This document shows, piece after piece, positions 24,024-32,038 of a stretch of 64,000 nt of DNA. The DNA is from a virus, in IMG/VR virus record IMGVR_UViG_3300025030_000038, positions 310,001 through 374,000 of that record; one strand, given 5' to 3'. The notes under the pieces are model-generated. The model was not told where the DNA came from. It saw only the letters and a program-made list of their open reading frames with translations, and ran no database searches. Positions within the stretch are counted from its first letter, which is position 1. The number at the start of each line of letters is the position of its first letter. The translations under genes were made by a program, and so were the position numbers.

Positions 24024-25187
24024 ATGGGCATGACCCAGAAGATTGCTGCCAAGCCGTTGACTCCTGAGAAGCTACAGGAGGTTATGCTCAAGATTCGTAA
24101 GGGGGCTACTTCGAGTTTGACCATGTCACAGATCAGTGCGGTGTTGAATGCTATTGGGGGATCCTTAGGGCCCACAGTAGGGGCGACCCCAGCATTCTAT
24201 CAGAGTCAGGGGATAGATTCCCGACATGCCTATGCGGAGACTGATGCTGGGAAGGATGCTGTGATTAAGAACCTGGAGAGGCATCAATCTCCAGTTCCTT
24301 CCAACCCCAAACTTGGGGTAGTGTATGTGACCGAGATAAGGACTCCACAGGGGATTGACTCTCCCTACTCCAAAAACAAGTTTGTCATTGAGTATAAGGC
24401 ATATGTGGGGGTAGCTGGGATCCGAGTGTCCCTAGGTGGGGCTTCGGGGGACGTGCTCCCAAGTGCCCATGATGGGGCATATGATATGCTCAAGCCTATG
24501 GACCAGGGGGGCTCTCCTGATACTTCGGTCCGTATTAGGGATGTGTCCCCATCAGAAATAGTCCGGTGGCTTATCGAGCACAATTGGAAGGAAAAGGTCA
24601 ACGCCTACTTGAATATGGAGGAACATGTTCCAGCTGCCCAGAGGACCAGAGATAGCACCGGGACCTGTTCGGTTTGCTTCCAGAATGTGAAGATTCAGCC
24701 GGGAAGCCAGCTTCCTCTGATCGTCCTGCATGGCTACAAGAGGCCACGATATGGGTATGTCATTGGTCGTTGTGAGGGGACAAGGTATCCACCATTTGAG
24801 TTGTCCATCCAGGGAACTGAGAACTACCTGGAAAAGGGGCTCAAGTCAACCGAAAAAGACTTCGATGCCAAGCTGGCTAGCCTCAAGGCGGATGACCTGG
24901 AAACCCTCACAGTTCAAACACGGGGGGGCAAGCAAGTACTCCACAAGGGGGACCAGGATTGGGATAAGCACCTTAAGCATGCCCTCATGGCAGTTGAAGG
25001 TACCCTCGAACAGATCCGGGGGGACATCAAGATCTACACCCGACTTGTGCAGCACTGGGAATTGAGGCCCCTCCCCAAGGAGGGGGAGAGGTTACGGGAT
25101 TGGTATACTGAGGGACAATTGTCTTCCTCCAAGGTAGCAATGAGACATTTGGCATCAATTGTTGCCAAGAGGCATCTGGCCCGCTAG
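24024..25187 (+). CDS. Large-phage protein with Zn-binding-like C/H region
   Basis: Protein of 387 aa. The N-terminal 60 residues are helical (TPEKLQEVMLKIRKGATSSL). The middle has beta structure (VYVTEIRTPQGID, FVIEYKAYVGVAGIRVSLGG), then CSVC with later GRCEGTRYPPFELS, a possible metal-binding core, followed by a coiled-coil-like region. It ends with KVAMRHLASIVAKRHLAR, repeating the VAxRHL motif seen in several other proteins of the window. Function unknown; a protein processed or packaged with the head is one possibility. Confidence 0.72.
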   Translation: MGMTQKIAAKPLTPEKLQEVMLKIRKGATSSLTMSQISAVLNAIGGSLGPTVGATPAFYQSQGIDSRHAYAETDAGKDAVIKNLERHQSPVPSNPKLGVVYVTEIRTPQGIDSPYSKNKFVIEYKAYVGVAGIRVSLGGASGDVLPSAHDGAYDMLKPMDQGGSPDTSVRIRDVSPSEIVRWLIEHNWKEKVNAYLNMEEHVPAAQRTRDSTGTCSVCFQNVKIQPGSQLPLIVLHGYKRPRYGYVIGRCEGTRYPPFELSIQGTENYLEKGLKSTEKDFDAKLASLKADDLETLTVQTRGGKQVLHKGDQDWDKHLKHALMAVEGTLEQIRGDIKIYTRLVQHWELRPLPKEGERLRDWYTEGQLSSSKVAMRHLASIVAKRHLAR

Positions 25188-25215
25188 TTAGTCCACCTAT
25201 CAGTCCCCTTAGTGG

Positions 25216-25572
25216 ATGGCCTCTCTAGAAGCGTACATCGGCGAACCTTTCGTTTTTCAGATTCTGTACCTGGACGGGACTGGGGCCCCATTTGCTCCAA
25301 CCAGCCCCAACATCTCCGTGTTTCGGTTTGATGGCACCACAGGTGACAAAGTGGCCATTTTGACTGCCCTGGCAATGTCCGCTGCTGTACCTGTTGAAGT
25401 TGGCCGATATGTGTATCGGTGGACTGTGGACCCCACACTACTAGATGGGATGGTTCTGTATACTGAGTATCGGGCCATTGATCCCCTGTCGGGGGATACC
25501 CTGTTTGCGTTGGACACCATTCAGGTTCATGCTTTTGAGGCAGATGACTTCCTAAGGGCACGGTTTGTCTAA
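25216..25572 (+). CDS. Ig-like virion/tail protein
   Basis: Protein of 118 aa, beta-rich. It resembles in plan the N-extein of the split-intein gene at 48124: a phage Ig-like domain with a YVYRWTVDP strand comparable to the YRIRWTFQQ strand there. Likely a small tail or neck component. No enzyme motif. Start ATG at 25216 with only a weak upstream site (CCTTAGTGG). Confidence 0.6.
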   Translation: MASLEAYIGEPFVFQILYLDGTGAPFAPTSPNISVFRFDGTTGDKVAILTALAMSAAVPVEVGRYVYRWTVDPTLLDGMVLYTEYRAIDPLSGDTLFALDTIQVHAFEADDFLRARFV

Positions 25573-25599
25573 ATAGGCTGCCTATGGACGGGGGAAAGC

Positions 25600-26178
25600 A
25601 TGGGATCAAAGTCTGATTACCTTGAAGCAAAAATCCTGGACCATGTCCTTGGGAATACCGCATACTCGGCCCCAGCCTCTGGCCGTGCCAAAGTTAATAG
25701 CCGGGACGTGTACGGGTTCTTCAATGGTTCCACAAGGGGATTTTCCAGTTGCTCGGCATATGGCCGGATCCCTCACTGGACATGGCGTAGCAGCCGGGGC
25801 TAGTTGGTCCATTAAGTCACTGGGGGGGATCTCAATTGGACGAGGGTCTCCTGAGGCTTTTTCGTGGGTGCTGCGATACCTCCAAGGATCCGTTGCCAGT
25901 ACAGGGCGGGTATTGGGTCGGGGACAGGTATATAGCCGCCGTCTTTTGAAGGTTAATTTGGGGAAAGAGCTCCCAGGTATGTCTGTGGCCCCCCCCCCCC
26001 CCTACCCATCCCCCCAACCCCAATTCCTCATATTCCTGGCCCCCTTCAATTATCTGGTTTTTGCACGGGAACCTCCATGGTGGACAGGGCGACAATAAAA
26101 ATAGCCCGTAAGGTCAAGGAAATCAGACCCACCATCAACATAGTCAATATGGGGGGTGGTGGGTCAAGGCATCGATAG
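25600..26178 (+). pseudogene. Broken/phase-variable repeat protein gene
   Basis: Frame 1 starts MGSKSDYLEAKILDHVLGN at 25600, a start I know from small phage virion proteins, but turns into nonsense after CCCC at 25670-25673 and stops at 25803. The next frame continues with repeat-like sequence (ARHMAGSLTGHGVAAGAS, VLRYLQGSVASTGRVLG) up to a run of 14 C (25989-26002). After that run the first frame again reads best (LSGFCTGTSMVDRATIKIARK) to a stop at 26178. One base fewer at the first run and one more at the second would give one protein of about 190 aa. Decay, assembly error, or phase variation are all possible. Confidence 0.6.
25989..26002. repeat. Homopolymer tract of 14 C
   Basis: Fourteen consecutive C on the plus strand, followed shortly by another run of 6 C (26010-26015). 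It lies within the coding region described at 25600-26178, where its length decides the downstream reading frame. It is by far the longest homopolymer noticed in the window. Confidence 0.9.
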
Positions 26179-26217
26179 CCCGCCTATGGGACCCCCTTGA
26201 TTGAGGTATTACAGCCA

Positions 26218-26568
26218 ATGCTACAGATCTTGAGAGACGGGGCATCGACCATCCTGGGGGTAGGGGCAACAGAGCTCCTGACCGCCGCAGGTATCGACAT
26301 TAGTCCCTATGACAAGATGTCATTCATCGTCAAGAACACCGGGGCTGCTAACCTGACCAACTTGTCGGTCTATTGGTTGGACAGCTTTACGAATACGGAT
26401 TGGTCCCCATTGGACAACGCAATTGCCCTTCCTGGAGGGATCTTGATTCCAGGGGACACGGTTGAGATTACTGTGACCGAGCTGTCCAGGACCAAAATGC
26501 GGATGACCGTGACGGGTACCAACCTTGAGACCGTAGGGCTGACCTTGGCCGTGGTCTGGAGGTCGTAA
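26218..26568 (+). CDS. Small virion protein, beta-rich
   Basis: Protein of 116 aa. ATG at 26218 was chosen (GAGGT about 10 bases upstream) over an in-frame TTG at 26197. The product is beta-rich (KMSFIVKNTGAANLTNLSVY, TVEITVTELSRTKMRMTVTG), resembling small phage collar, tail or fibre-base proteins. The following fibre gene starts 3 bases after its stop, so the two are coupled. Confidence 0.65.
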   Translation: MLQILRDGASTILGVGATELLTAAGIDISPYDKMSFIVKNTGAANLTNLSVYWLDSFTNTDWSPLDNAIALPGGILIPGDTVEITVTELSRTKMRMTVTGTNLETVGLTLAVVWRS

Positions 26569-26570
26569 AG

Positions 26571-27731
26571 GTGGCGGTCTATATCAACGGGGTCCGCTCC
26601 GACATTCACATCCCAGTCATCAAGTTGGCCTGTCGGGCAGCCGCACAAGGCCCCCTTGCTGGAACTAGGGTGGGGAACGTCATTACGGCCAATGCTAATG
26701 TGGTCCTCACAGAGGCCATGGTTGATGCGGGTTGGGCGCCAGTTATTCCGTTGACTGTGGGGGACCGTCTTCTGTTGATCGCCCAGGTCAGTGCAGTTGA
26801 CGATGGGGTCTATGTCGTCTCCAGTCTAGGGGTGGCAGGGGTGTCCCCGTGGGTCCTTGTTAGGTCTTCAGATGCCGACGTGGATTTTGAGGTCTCCTCC
26901 GAAATGCAGGTGCCAATCAGTGAGGGCACAGATGCAAACCTGGACTATAAGCTCTCTGTACCCGAGCCCATTCATGTGAACATCACAGGGCTGGTCTTTA
27001 CCCAGGCAGGGGGACCCCCAGTGGGCCCAGCCGGAGGGGACCTTGATGGGTTTTACCCAAATCCTACTATCAGGCTACTTGCCGTAACGGCAGCGAAGAT
27101 GGCGCTGTTGACCATCACTGATGCCCAGGTGGCAGTGGCTAACAAGGACGGCCTAGTTGGTACCCCATCGATGCGTACAATCGGTGTAGGGGCCCTTCAG
27201 GCAGCCTCGGGGGTCATTACCCCCCTTCCTCCCGTGGCCAATTTTGCAGCTCTTCCGGCTGCATCCGCTTTGAATCTAGGCTCCCAGTGCTGGGTGGTGG
27301 CAGACTCCGCCACCTATACCTGTGTAGAGACCGTGGCCGGAGTGACCTATGTGTGGAAACGGGTGGAGAAGCCCACACCCACCCAAATGCGGAAGTCCAC
27401 AGACCCTGCTGCACAGGACTATGGGGCTACCAGCGTGACAGTGGTCATCTCCTACACCCCCGCAGCCCCCTATACTCAATGGCAACCCACAGAATGGATG
27501 CTCCCCCCAGTGGTTAGCACCGTGACCCCAGGGATCCGGTTCACATTCTCAGACGCCAGCACAGTTACTAGGAGCAATGCCACAGTGGGTACCTTGTACG
27601 AAAGTGCCACTTTCGTGGACTTCAATAAGGATGGTTTGACCATCACCCTGATTGAGTTCATCGGCACCAATTCATCCATCCTGGCCAACGTTGACCTGGG
27701 TGTGTTTCAAGTTCAAGGCGAACAGCAATAA
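26571..27731 (+). CDS. Tail fibre-like protein
   Basis: Protein of 386 aa starting with GTG. Residues 25-105 contain the common fibre module with LTVGDRLLLIAQVSAVDDGVYVV. Residues about 152-164 have the GPAGGDLDGFYPNPTI motif typical of phage tail fibres and collars. A middle domain (LPAASALNLGSQCWVVADSA) and a C-terminal beta-rich domain (PGIRFTFSDASTVTRSNATV) follow. Likely part of the adsorption apparatus at the virion surface. Confidence 0.75.
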   Translation: MAVYINGVRSDIHIPVIKLACRAAAQGPLAGTRVGNVITANANVVLTEAMVDAGWAPVIPLTVGDRLLLIAQVSAVDDGVYVVSSLGVAGVSPWVLVRSSDADVDFEVSSEMQVPISEGTDANLDYKLSVPEPIHVNITGLVFTQAGGPPVGPAGGDLDGFYPNPTIRLLAVTAAKMALLTITDAQVAVANKDGLVGTPSMRTIGVGALQAASGVITPLPPVANFAALPAASALNLGSQCWVVADSATYTCVETVAGVTYVWKRVEKPTPTQMRKSTDPAAQDYGATSVTVVISYTPAAPYTQWQPTEWMLPPVVSTVTPGIRFTFSDASTVTRSNATVGTLYESATFVDFNKDGLTITLIEFIGTNSSILANVDLGVFQVQGEQQ

Positions 27732-27749
27732 GAGGAGAGAGTTTCAATC

Positions 27750-28895
27750 ATGCCGAATTTCATGCTGTTGCCAGATGGTACCTACTGGCCAAATCTATCA
27801 GTAGCCTCTGGTACTTCTAGTACCTACTCGAATGCCTGTGGGGACTTCACCGCCACGGCCAATGCTGCCGCCAAGACCATTACGTTTTCGGCAGCTGTAG
27901 ACACCGTCTGGTACGCTGCCCTTACTAGCAAGGTGTTTGCAGCAGCCCGGATCCTACGTAGAACCTCCGCAGGAGTGGTGGATACCATCCCCACAACCAA
28001 TGTGTCATTTGCAGCCAACGTCCTGACCCTGTCAGATATGTCGGCAAACTTCGCCGCTGGTGACGAAGTCATTGTCTATCTGTCTGGGTTCGAGAAGGCA
28101 GGACGGGCACAGTACAATGCCGCCCCCACACCACGTACAGAGGGCGTTGTAGGACCCACACAAGCATCCCTTAACGGGTCGATCATCACGGCGATCTCAG
28201 ATGGGTCAACAAACAACAATGTAGCTGTAGAGACAGTTGGGTCGGACGGGGTGTCCAACACAGCTAATGCCCTGGTTGTAAAGGCACGGGGTAAGCTCCT
28301 GGGTCCGGGAGGGACATGGGATCGAGCGCGGGGTGGCTATACCACACCCAGTGCCACTGTTACCGGGTTCGGTAACGAACTGCCAATGGCAGGCTACAAT
28401 GCCGCCCCCACACCACGTACAGAGGCCCAGTTTGGCCCCCTCCAGGCAGACTCCCTGGGTAGCCTGAATACCACCCTGGCTACGAGAATTCGCGGTGAGG
28501 ATGATACCAATGACCTTCTCAGTGTCATGCAAAAGCCCGTGGTTTCGACTACCCACTCGTGGAGTTGGTTTCAGAACCTGGGGCAAAATTCTACACTTTC
28601 CGTCAAAGCATCAGCGGGTCAGGTGTTCTCATATGCAATGCACAACCTGACTGGGTCCAACCGGTTCATGATGCTATTTAACACTGCTACAGTTCCGATA
28701 ACTGGGGTGACTGCTCCTACAGGAGGCATCACGATCCAAGTGCCTCCTTATGCGACGGTGATTCTTGGGGCAGAGTTCTTCGGGGCGAATGGCAAATATT
28801 TTCCTACGGGGATAGCGTTTGCATGTAGCTCAACGGAAAATATCTTCACTCAGGTGACGGTAACAGATCACTGCACTCACGTCGCGTATGTTTGA
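27750..28895 (+). CDS. Virion protein with internal YNAAPTPRTE repeats
   Basis: Protein of 381 aa. Residues 1-115 are a beta-rich head module ending GDEVIVYLSG. YNAAPTPRTE occurs twice (about res 121 and 217), the second followed by GPLQADSLGSLNTTLATRIR and a C-terminal domain (KPVVSTTHSWSW, VKASAGQVFSYAMHNLTGS). That domain is clearly paralogous to the protein at 29919. AAGAGGAGAGAG precedes the ATG. Its last 8 bases overlap the GIY-YIG nuclease start. Probable tail-surface or baseplate component. Confidence 0.7.
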   Translation: MPNFMLLPDGTYWPNLSVASGTSSTYSNACGDFTATANAAAKTITFSAAVDTVWYAALTSKVFAAARILRRTSAGVVDTIPTTNVSFAANVLTLSDMSANFAAGDEVIVYLSGFEKAGRAQYNAAPTPRTEGVVGPTQASLNGSIITAISDGSTNNNVAVETVGSDGVSNTANALVVKARGKLLGPGGTWDRARGGYTTPSATVTGFGNELPMAGYNAAPTPRTEAQFGPLQADSLGSLNTTLATRIRGEDDTNDLLSVMQKPVVSTTHSWSWFQNLGQNSTLSVKASAGQVFSYAMHNLTGSNRFMMLFNTATVPITGVTAPTGGITIQVPPYATVILGAEFFGANGKYFPTGIAFACSSTENIFTQVTVTDHCTHVAYV

Positions 28896-29922
28896 AATGA
28901 TGGCTGATTTCAAAGGGACGCCCAAGGCTGGAGGTACTTACCGAATCGTGAATATCACGAATGGGAAGGTATACTATGGGTCTGCTGCTCGGTTTGTCAA
29001 AAGGTTCAAGGACCACATCCGGGAACTAGAACGGGGCAAACATGGTAATCCACATCTACAGCATTCCTTCACTCTGAATGGGTCTAACTCCTTCCTGTTT
29101 GAGGTGCTAGAGGTGGTTGACACCGGGAGGCAGGATAGGCTGGCAGCTGAGCAACTTCTGTTGGATACCCATTTTGATGGGGGCAAGGAGTGCTTCAATA
29201 TCAAGAGCAGTGCGACATCAACAGAGGGTAGGAAGTCCACTGAGGAGACCCGACGCAGGCAGAGTGCTGCCAGAATAGGACGATTCCGTGGGGTCGATCA
29301 CCCAATGTTTGGGAAACATCACACGGAGGAGGCCAAAAGGCTTAGTGGGCTGGTTCACGTTGGCAAACCAAGCCCCAACAAGGGCAAGAAGGCTTCGGCC
29401 GAGACCAGGGCAAAGATCAGTGCCTCCCATAAGGGGAAGCCTGCCCACAATAAGGGCACCAAATCCAGTATGGCAACTAGGGAACGGGTCCGCAAGGCCA
29501 GGGCCAAGCAGATCATGACCCCCAAAACCTATGACTGTATTCTTCTCTCTCCGACAGGGGAAACCTATACCCATATCGTCGGATTGGTTGCCTTTTGCAA
29601 GACACACGGTTTGACCCCCAGTGGGCTGTCCTCTTTGCTGTCGGGTCGCTACCCTTCCTACAAAGGCTGGCACCTTCTAGGGGTGTCCTCCCCTGTAAAT
29701 GTCTACGATGGTTTTCAATTGGTAGCTCCGGATGGCACCATTTACACCAGGATTGAGGGTCTAGCTGCGTTTGCCAAAGAGCATGGGTTGAGTAAACAGG
29801 GCCTATACCGCATTATCAAAGGCAGTCGCCCGTCCTACAAGGGCTGGCGGCTCCTCCCATTCACACCCGCTTCCACAGGTCCTAATGCTCCTATACCCGC
29901 CCATGTTAAGGACCAACCATGA
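28888..29922 (+). CDS. GIY-YIG homing endonuclease with duplicated C-terminal module
   Basis: Protein of 344 aa. The GIY-YIG domain has G16-T-Y and Y29-Y-G, followed by ARFVKRFKDH and a C-terminal EQLLLDTH segment. Residues 110-210 are NUMOD3-type repeats (STEETRRRQSAARIG, TEEAKRLSGLVHVG, AETRAKISASHKGKPAHNKG). Two copies of a 50-residue unit follow, each with GxxYTxIxGLxAF and ending PSYKGWxLL, probably further DNA-recognition modules. Start and stop overlap the flanking virion genes (8 and 4 bases), so it is inserted between two paralogous virion genes without separating their translation. Confidence 0.87.
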   Translation: MFEMMADFKGTPKAGGTYRIVNITNGKVYYGSAARFVKRFKDHIRELERGKHGNPHLQHSFTLNGSNSFLFEVLEVVDTGRQDRLAAEQLLLDTHFDGGKECFNIKSSATSTEGRKSTEETRRRQSAARIGRFRGVDHPMFGKHHTEEAKRLSGLVHVGKPSPNKGKKASAETRAKISASHKGKPAHNKGTKSSMATRERVRKARAKQIMTPKTYDCILLSPTGETYTHIVGLVAFCKTHGLTPSGLSSLLSGRYPSYKGWHLLGVSSPVNVYDGFQLVAPDGTIYTRIEGLAAFAKEHGLSKQGLYRIIKGSRPSYKGWRLLPFTPASTGPNAPIPAHVKDQP

Positions 29923-30446
29923 GCGCACAAATCCAATCCTCACCTACGACCATATACAATGCGGTTCCCCCGGTACGTGCTGAGGCGACTGGCGGCCCCC
30001 AGCCATCGGACGCCGTTGGCAACTCTTATGTGACGATGGGAACGGCCCTGGCAGGGGAGGACTCGACCAATAATTTAATTGGGGTCCTGGCGAAGCCAGT
30101 AGTTTCGGCCACTTACAGCTGGATCGTGTATACCAACTTTGGGACTTCGAATGCCGCTGTAATCAAAGCATCAGCTGGTCAGGTGGGGGCAGTTTACTGC
30201 CACAACAATTCCGGGTCGGTCAGATATTGCCAGATCCACCAAAAATCTACAATCCCCCTAACCACAGAGGTCCCGATCTTCTCATTTTATGTACCGGTGG
30301 GTGGTGTCCTCGTCATCGATGACTCCTTCTTCGGAATGAATGGTCAGTATTTTTCCTCGGGAATTGGGTTTGCTATCAGTACCTCTGAGGCCACATACGG
30401 TGTCGGTGCCGCAGGAGACGCAGTTATTCATCTGAAGTACTGCTGA
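29919..30446 (+). CDS. Virion protein paralogous to C-terminus of 27750 product
   Basis: Protein of 175 aa. The order YNAVPPVRAEA, GEDSTNNLIGVLAKPVVSAT, IKASAGQVGAVYCHNNSGS, FFGMNGQYFSSGIGFAISTS parallels residues 217-381 of the protein at 27750. It starts in an ATGA overlap with the GIY-YIG gene. It looks like a duplicated surface domain. The TnpB remnant starts immediately after its stop. Confidence 0.7.
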   Translation: MSAQIQSSPTTIYNAVPPVRAEATGGPQPSDAVGNSYVTMGTALAGEDSTNNLIGVLAKPVVSATYSWIVYTNFGTSNAAVIKASAGQVGAVYCHNNSGSVRYCQIHQKSTIPLTTEVPIFSFYVPVGGVLVIDDSFFGMNGQYFSSGIGFAISTSEATYGVGAAGDAVIHLKYC

Positions 30447-30447
30447 T

Positions 30448-30777
30448 TCACCCTCTAGCTCCCTATTCCTCCTATGTTGCGGATTTGTCTGCCAGAGCTG
30501 TGGTAGGAAGAGTCATGCGGATTTTGTTGGGGGGTTGAATGTGCTCAGACGTTCTGAGGATAAACACATCAACCTAAAAACCCCAGTGAAGTCGGTGAAA
30601 GCGATCTTGGATGGAAGGCACCGTTCGCGGTTCAGATCACCAAGATCCCTGTTAGAAGGAGCTCAAACCGATGAGCCCGGAGCTTACTGTGGGGGTATGG
30701 CGCGTAAGCGCCTCACCCGCATAGCTCCAAAACAACCGATACCCACTAAACCTCGCAAGAGGGATAAATGCGTATAG
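30448..30777 (+). pseudogene. TnpB (IS200/605-IS607) C-terminal remnant
   Basis: An open frame without a convincing start reads FVCQSCGRKSHADFVGGLNV from 30484, then LRRSEDKHI. This is the second half of the zinc ribbon and following helix of TnpB-type RNA-guided nucleases. The first CxxC pair and the whole RuvC domain are absent because the upstream virion gene ends just before. The frame then runs about 80 residues through a GC-rich structured region to TAG at 30777. Orphaned 3' end of a transposon; it encodes no nuclease. Confidence 0.75.
30603..30728 (+). ncRNA. Candidate omega RNA-like structured RNA (TnpB relic 3' region)
   Basis: Two strong nested structures lie where TnpB elements encode their guide-RNA scaffold. 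First, GATCTTGG/CCAAGATC (30603-30610 with 30640-30647) encloses ACCG-TTCG-CGGT (30620-30631). Second, GGAGCT/AGCTCC (30679-30684 with 30723-30728) encloses GGGT/ACCC (30693-30696 with 30715-30718) and GGCGC-GTAA-GCGCC (30699-30712), a GNRA loop. The complexity and helix continuity go well beyond neighbouring coding DNA. Whether it is transcribed, or still bound by any protein, is unknown. Confidence 0.5.
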
Positions 30778-30861
30778 GTTGTCAACGGTTGGCGTCTCCT
30801 CCCCTCCGACTCTTCGGAATCCGTTACCTCCCCTATTCAGCTCCCTCATACAGGAGCCTGA

Positions 30862-31368
30862 ATGTCATACATTTTCCAGCCCAATGGCACCGCCACCATC
30901 ATTACTAGTAACTCCAAGACCTTCTCGGCCACAGGTGCCGTTGTGACCCCCATCTTCCGTATCACGGGGAGCATTCGTATCCTCAAGCTATATGGAGTGG
31001 TGACTACGGTTCTCAATGCGGCATGGACGGCTGCCTATTGGCGGCTCAATGACCAAACTGCCCAGGTGGACATCACGTTGAACACGGGCACCACACTCAG
31101 TTCGGCCTCAGTGGGGGCTAGGCTTGAGAAGACGGGCCTAGCGGCTGCGGCCCTGACACTGGTCAATTCCAACGCGGGTCGGGTTACGGAAGCGGGTGCT
31201 GTGAACCAAGTCCCCACCACGATGTTTGAGATGACCCAGAAAACTGGAGCCATCAATACTGACATTGAGTTTCTGTTCACGAAGGATGCCGGTGCAAGTA
31301 GTGGTGTCATCCAGTTCTTCGTAGAGTGGCAGGCAATGTCCGCTGATGGGGCTGTGGTGGCCCTCTAG
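30862..31368 (+). CDS. Putative virion protein
   Basis: Protein of 168 aa, beta-rich and Thr/Ala-rich (TATIITSNSKTFSATGAVV, ITLNTGTTLSSASVGARLEK, GVIQFFVEWQAMSADGAVV). ACAGGAGCCTGA precedes the ATG. It resembles small phage surface proteins by composition only. Located between the TnpB relic and a decayed homing nuclease. Confidence 0.64.
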   Translation: MSYIFQPNGTATIITSNSKTFSATGAVVTPIFRITGSIRILKLYGVVTTVLNAAWTAAYWRLNDQTAQVDITLNTGTTLSSASVGARLEKTGLAAAALTLVNSNAGRVTEAGAVNQVPTTMFEMTQKTGAINTDIEFLFTKDAGASSGVIQFFVEWQAMSADGAVVAL

Positions 31369-31421
31369 GTTATCCTCCTATACCTATTGGGATAATGGGG
31401 GTGGAATAAAGGTATGGGGTC

Positions 31422-31637
31422 ATGCCCGAGGAGACTCGTGCTAAGGCTAGTGCCTCCCACATGGGTCAGGTGGCCTGGAACAAGGGGCTAAGTCAAACAG
31501 AGGAAGCTAAAGAGAGGTTGCGGGAATTAGGTAAGGAGAGATGGTAAGATCCTGCCTATAGACAGCATATGGTTGATGCCCATATAGGGAACACCCCCTG
31601 GAATAAGGGGAAGAAGAAGAATTCAGGAGGCAAGTCC
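31422..31637 (+). pseudogene. Decayed homing endonuclease tail (NUMOD3 repeats)
   Basis: From ATG 31422 the frame reads EETRAKASASHMGQVAWNKG and LSQTEEAKERLRELGKERW, then TAA at 31545. It resumes in the same frame as DPAYRQHMVDAHIGNTPWNK and GKKKNSGGK, running without a stop into the next gene. These are NUMOD3-type repeats of GIY-YIG/HNH homing nucleases; the catalytic domain is missing. A single codon change to TAA between ERW and DPAY interrupts the series. AGGAGG inside the relic now serves as ribosome site of the downstream gene. Confidence 0.75.
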
Positions 31638-31928
31638 ATGGCTGATCCAATCGCAAGCAGTGCTCTTTCAGTAGTGGTCGGGGACCCAGAGCACATCATC
31701 AACTTCGCCGTAGCCATTGACCCTGACGGCAGTCCAAGTCTCAATGTGGGGAGGGTGCTTGCGGTGCGGGCCAATGGCCGAGTGCTGGACCGCCTACGTG
31801 GGGAGTTCAATCTCACCAAGGCAGTGACGGACGGTGTCATCGCACAGGAGGACGTGGATGCTCTGCGACGTGTCCTGGTCGCATTGGGTCAGAATCTCGC
31901 AGTGGGTGCCGGAATGACGGTGGCATAG
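31638..31928 (+). CDS. Small virion-region protein
   Basis: Protein of 96 aa, globular-looking (IINFAVAIDPDGSPSLNVGR, QEDVDALRRVLVALGQNLAV). The start at 31638 is decided by AGGAGGCAAGTCC just upstream. The open frame continues upstream through the NUMOD3 relic to 31569, but that part belongs to the nuclease remnant. Its stop shares a base with the GTG of the next small ORF. Confidence 0.68.
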   Translation: MADPIASSALSVVVGDPEHIINFAVAIDPDGSPSLNVGRVLAVRANGRVLDRLRGEFNLTKAVTDGVIAQEDVDALRRVLVALGQNLAVGAGMTVA

Positions 31929-32038
31929 TGGGTTTCACTTTCGCACCCCCCGCTGCCGACAACCTCGACGCGTTCCTGCGCCTCACGGGGGCGGCTGAGC
32001 CGTTTTACGGCGGACTGGCATGGAGGTCGACGCTATGA
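31928..32038 (+). CDS. 36-aa coupled ORF between virion genes
   Basis: GTG at 31928 shares its G with the previous TAG (TAGTG). The frame fills the whole gap and its TGA overlaps the ATG of the first adhesin (ATGA). The product is GFTFAPPAADNLDAFLRLTG followed by AAEPFYGGLAWRSTL. Exact coupling on both sides supports a real small gene, perhaps a short structural or assembly peptide. No homology is claimed. Confidence 0.5.
   Translation: MGFTFAPPAADNLDAFLRLTGAAEPFYGGLAWRSTL

Noticed and set aside
25622-26098. Treating the 158-codon ORF as an independent gene
   Set aside because: Its start lies inside the MGSKSDYLEAKI reading frame and its end after the C tract (FLIFLAPFNYLVFARE) does not continue the repeat pattern; it is better explained as the middle of a frameshifted gene.
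31569-31637. Upstream ATG at 31569 as start of the gene at 31638
   Set aside because: The extra 23 residues are NUMOD3 nuclease sequence, and the strong AGGAGG fits only the ATG at 31638.
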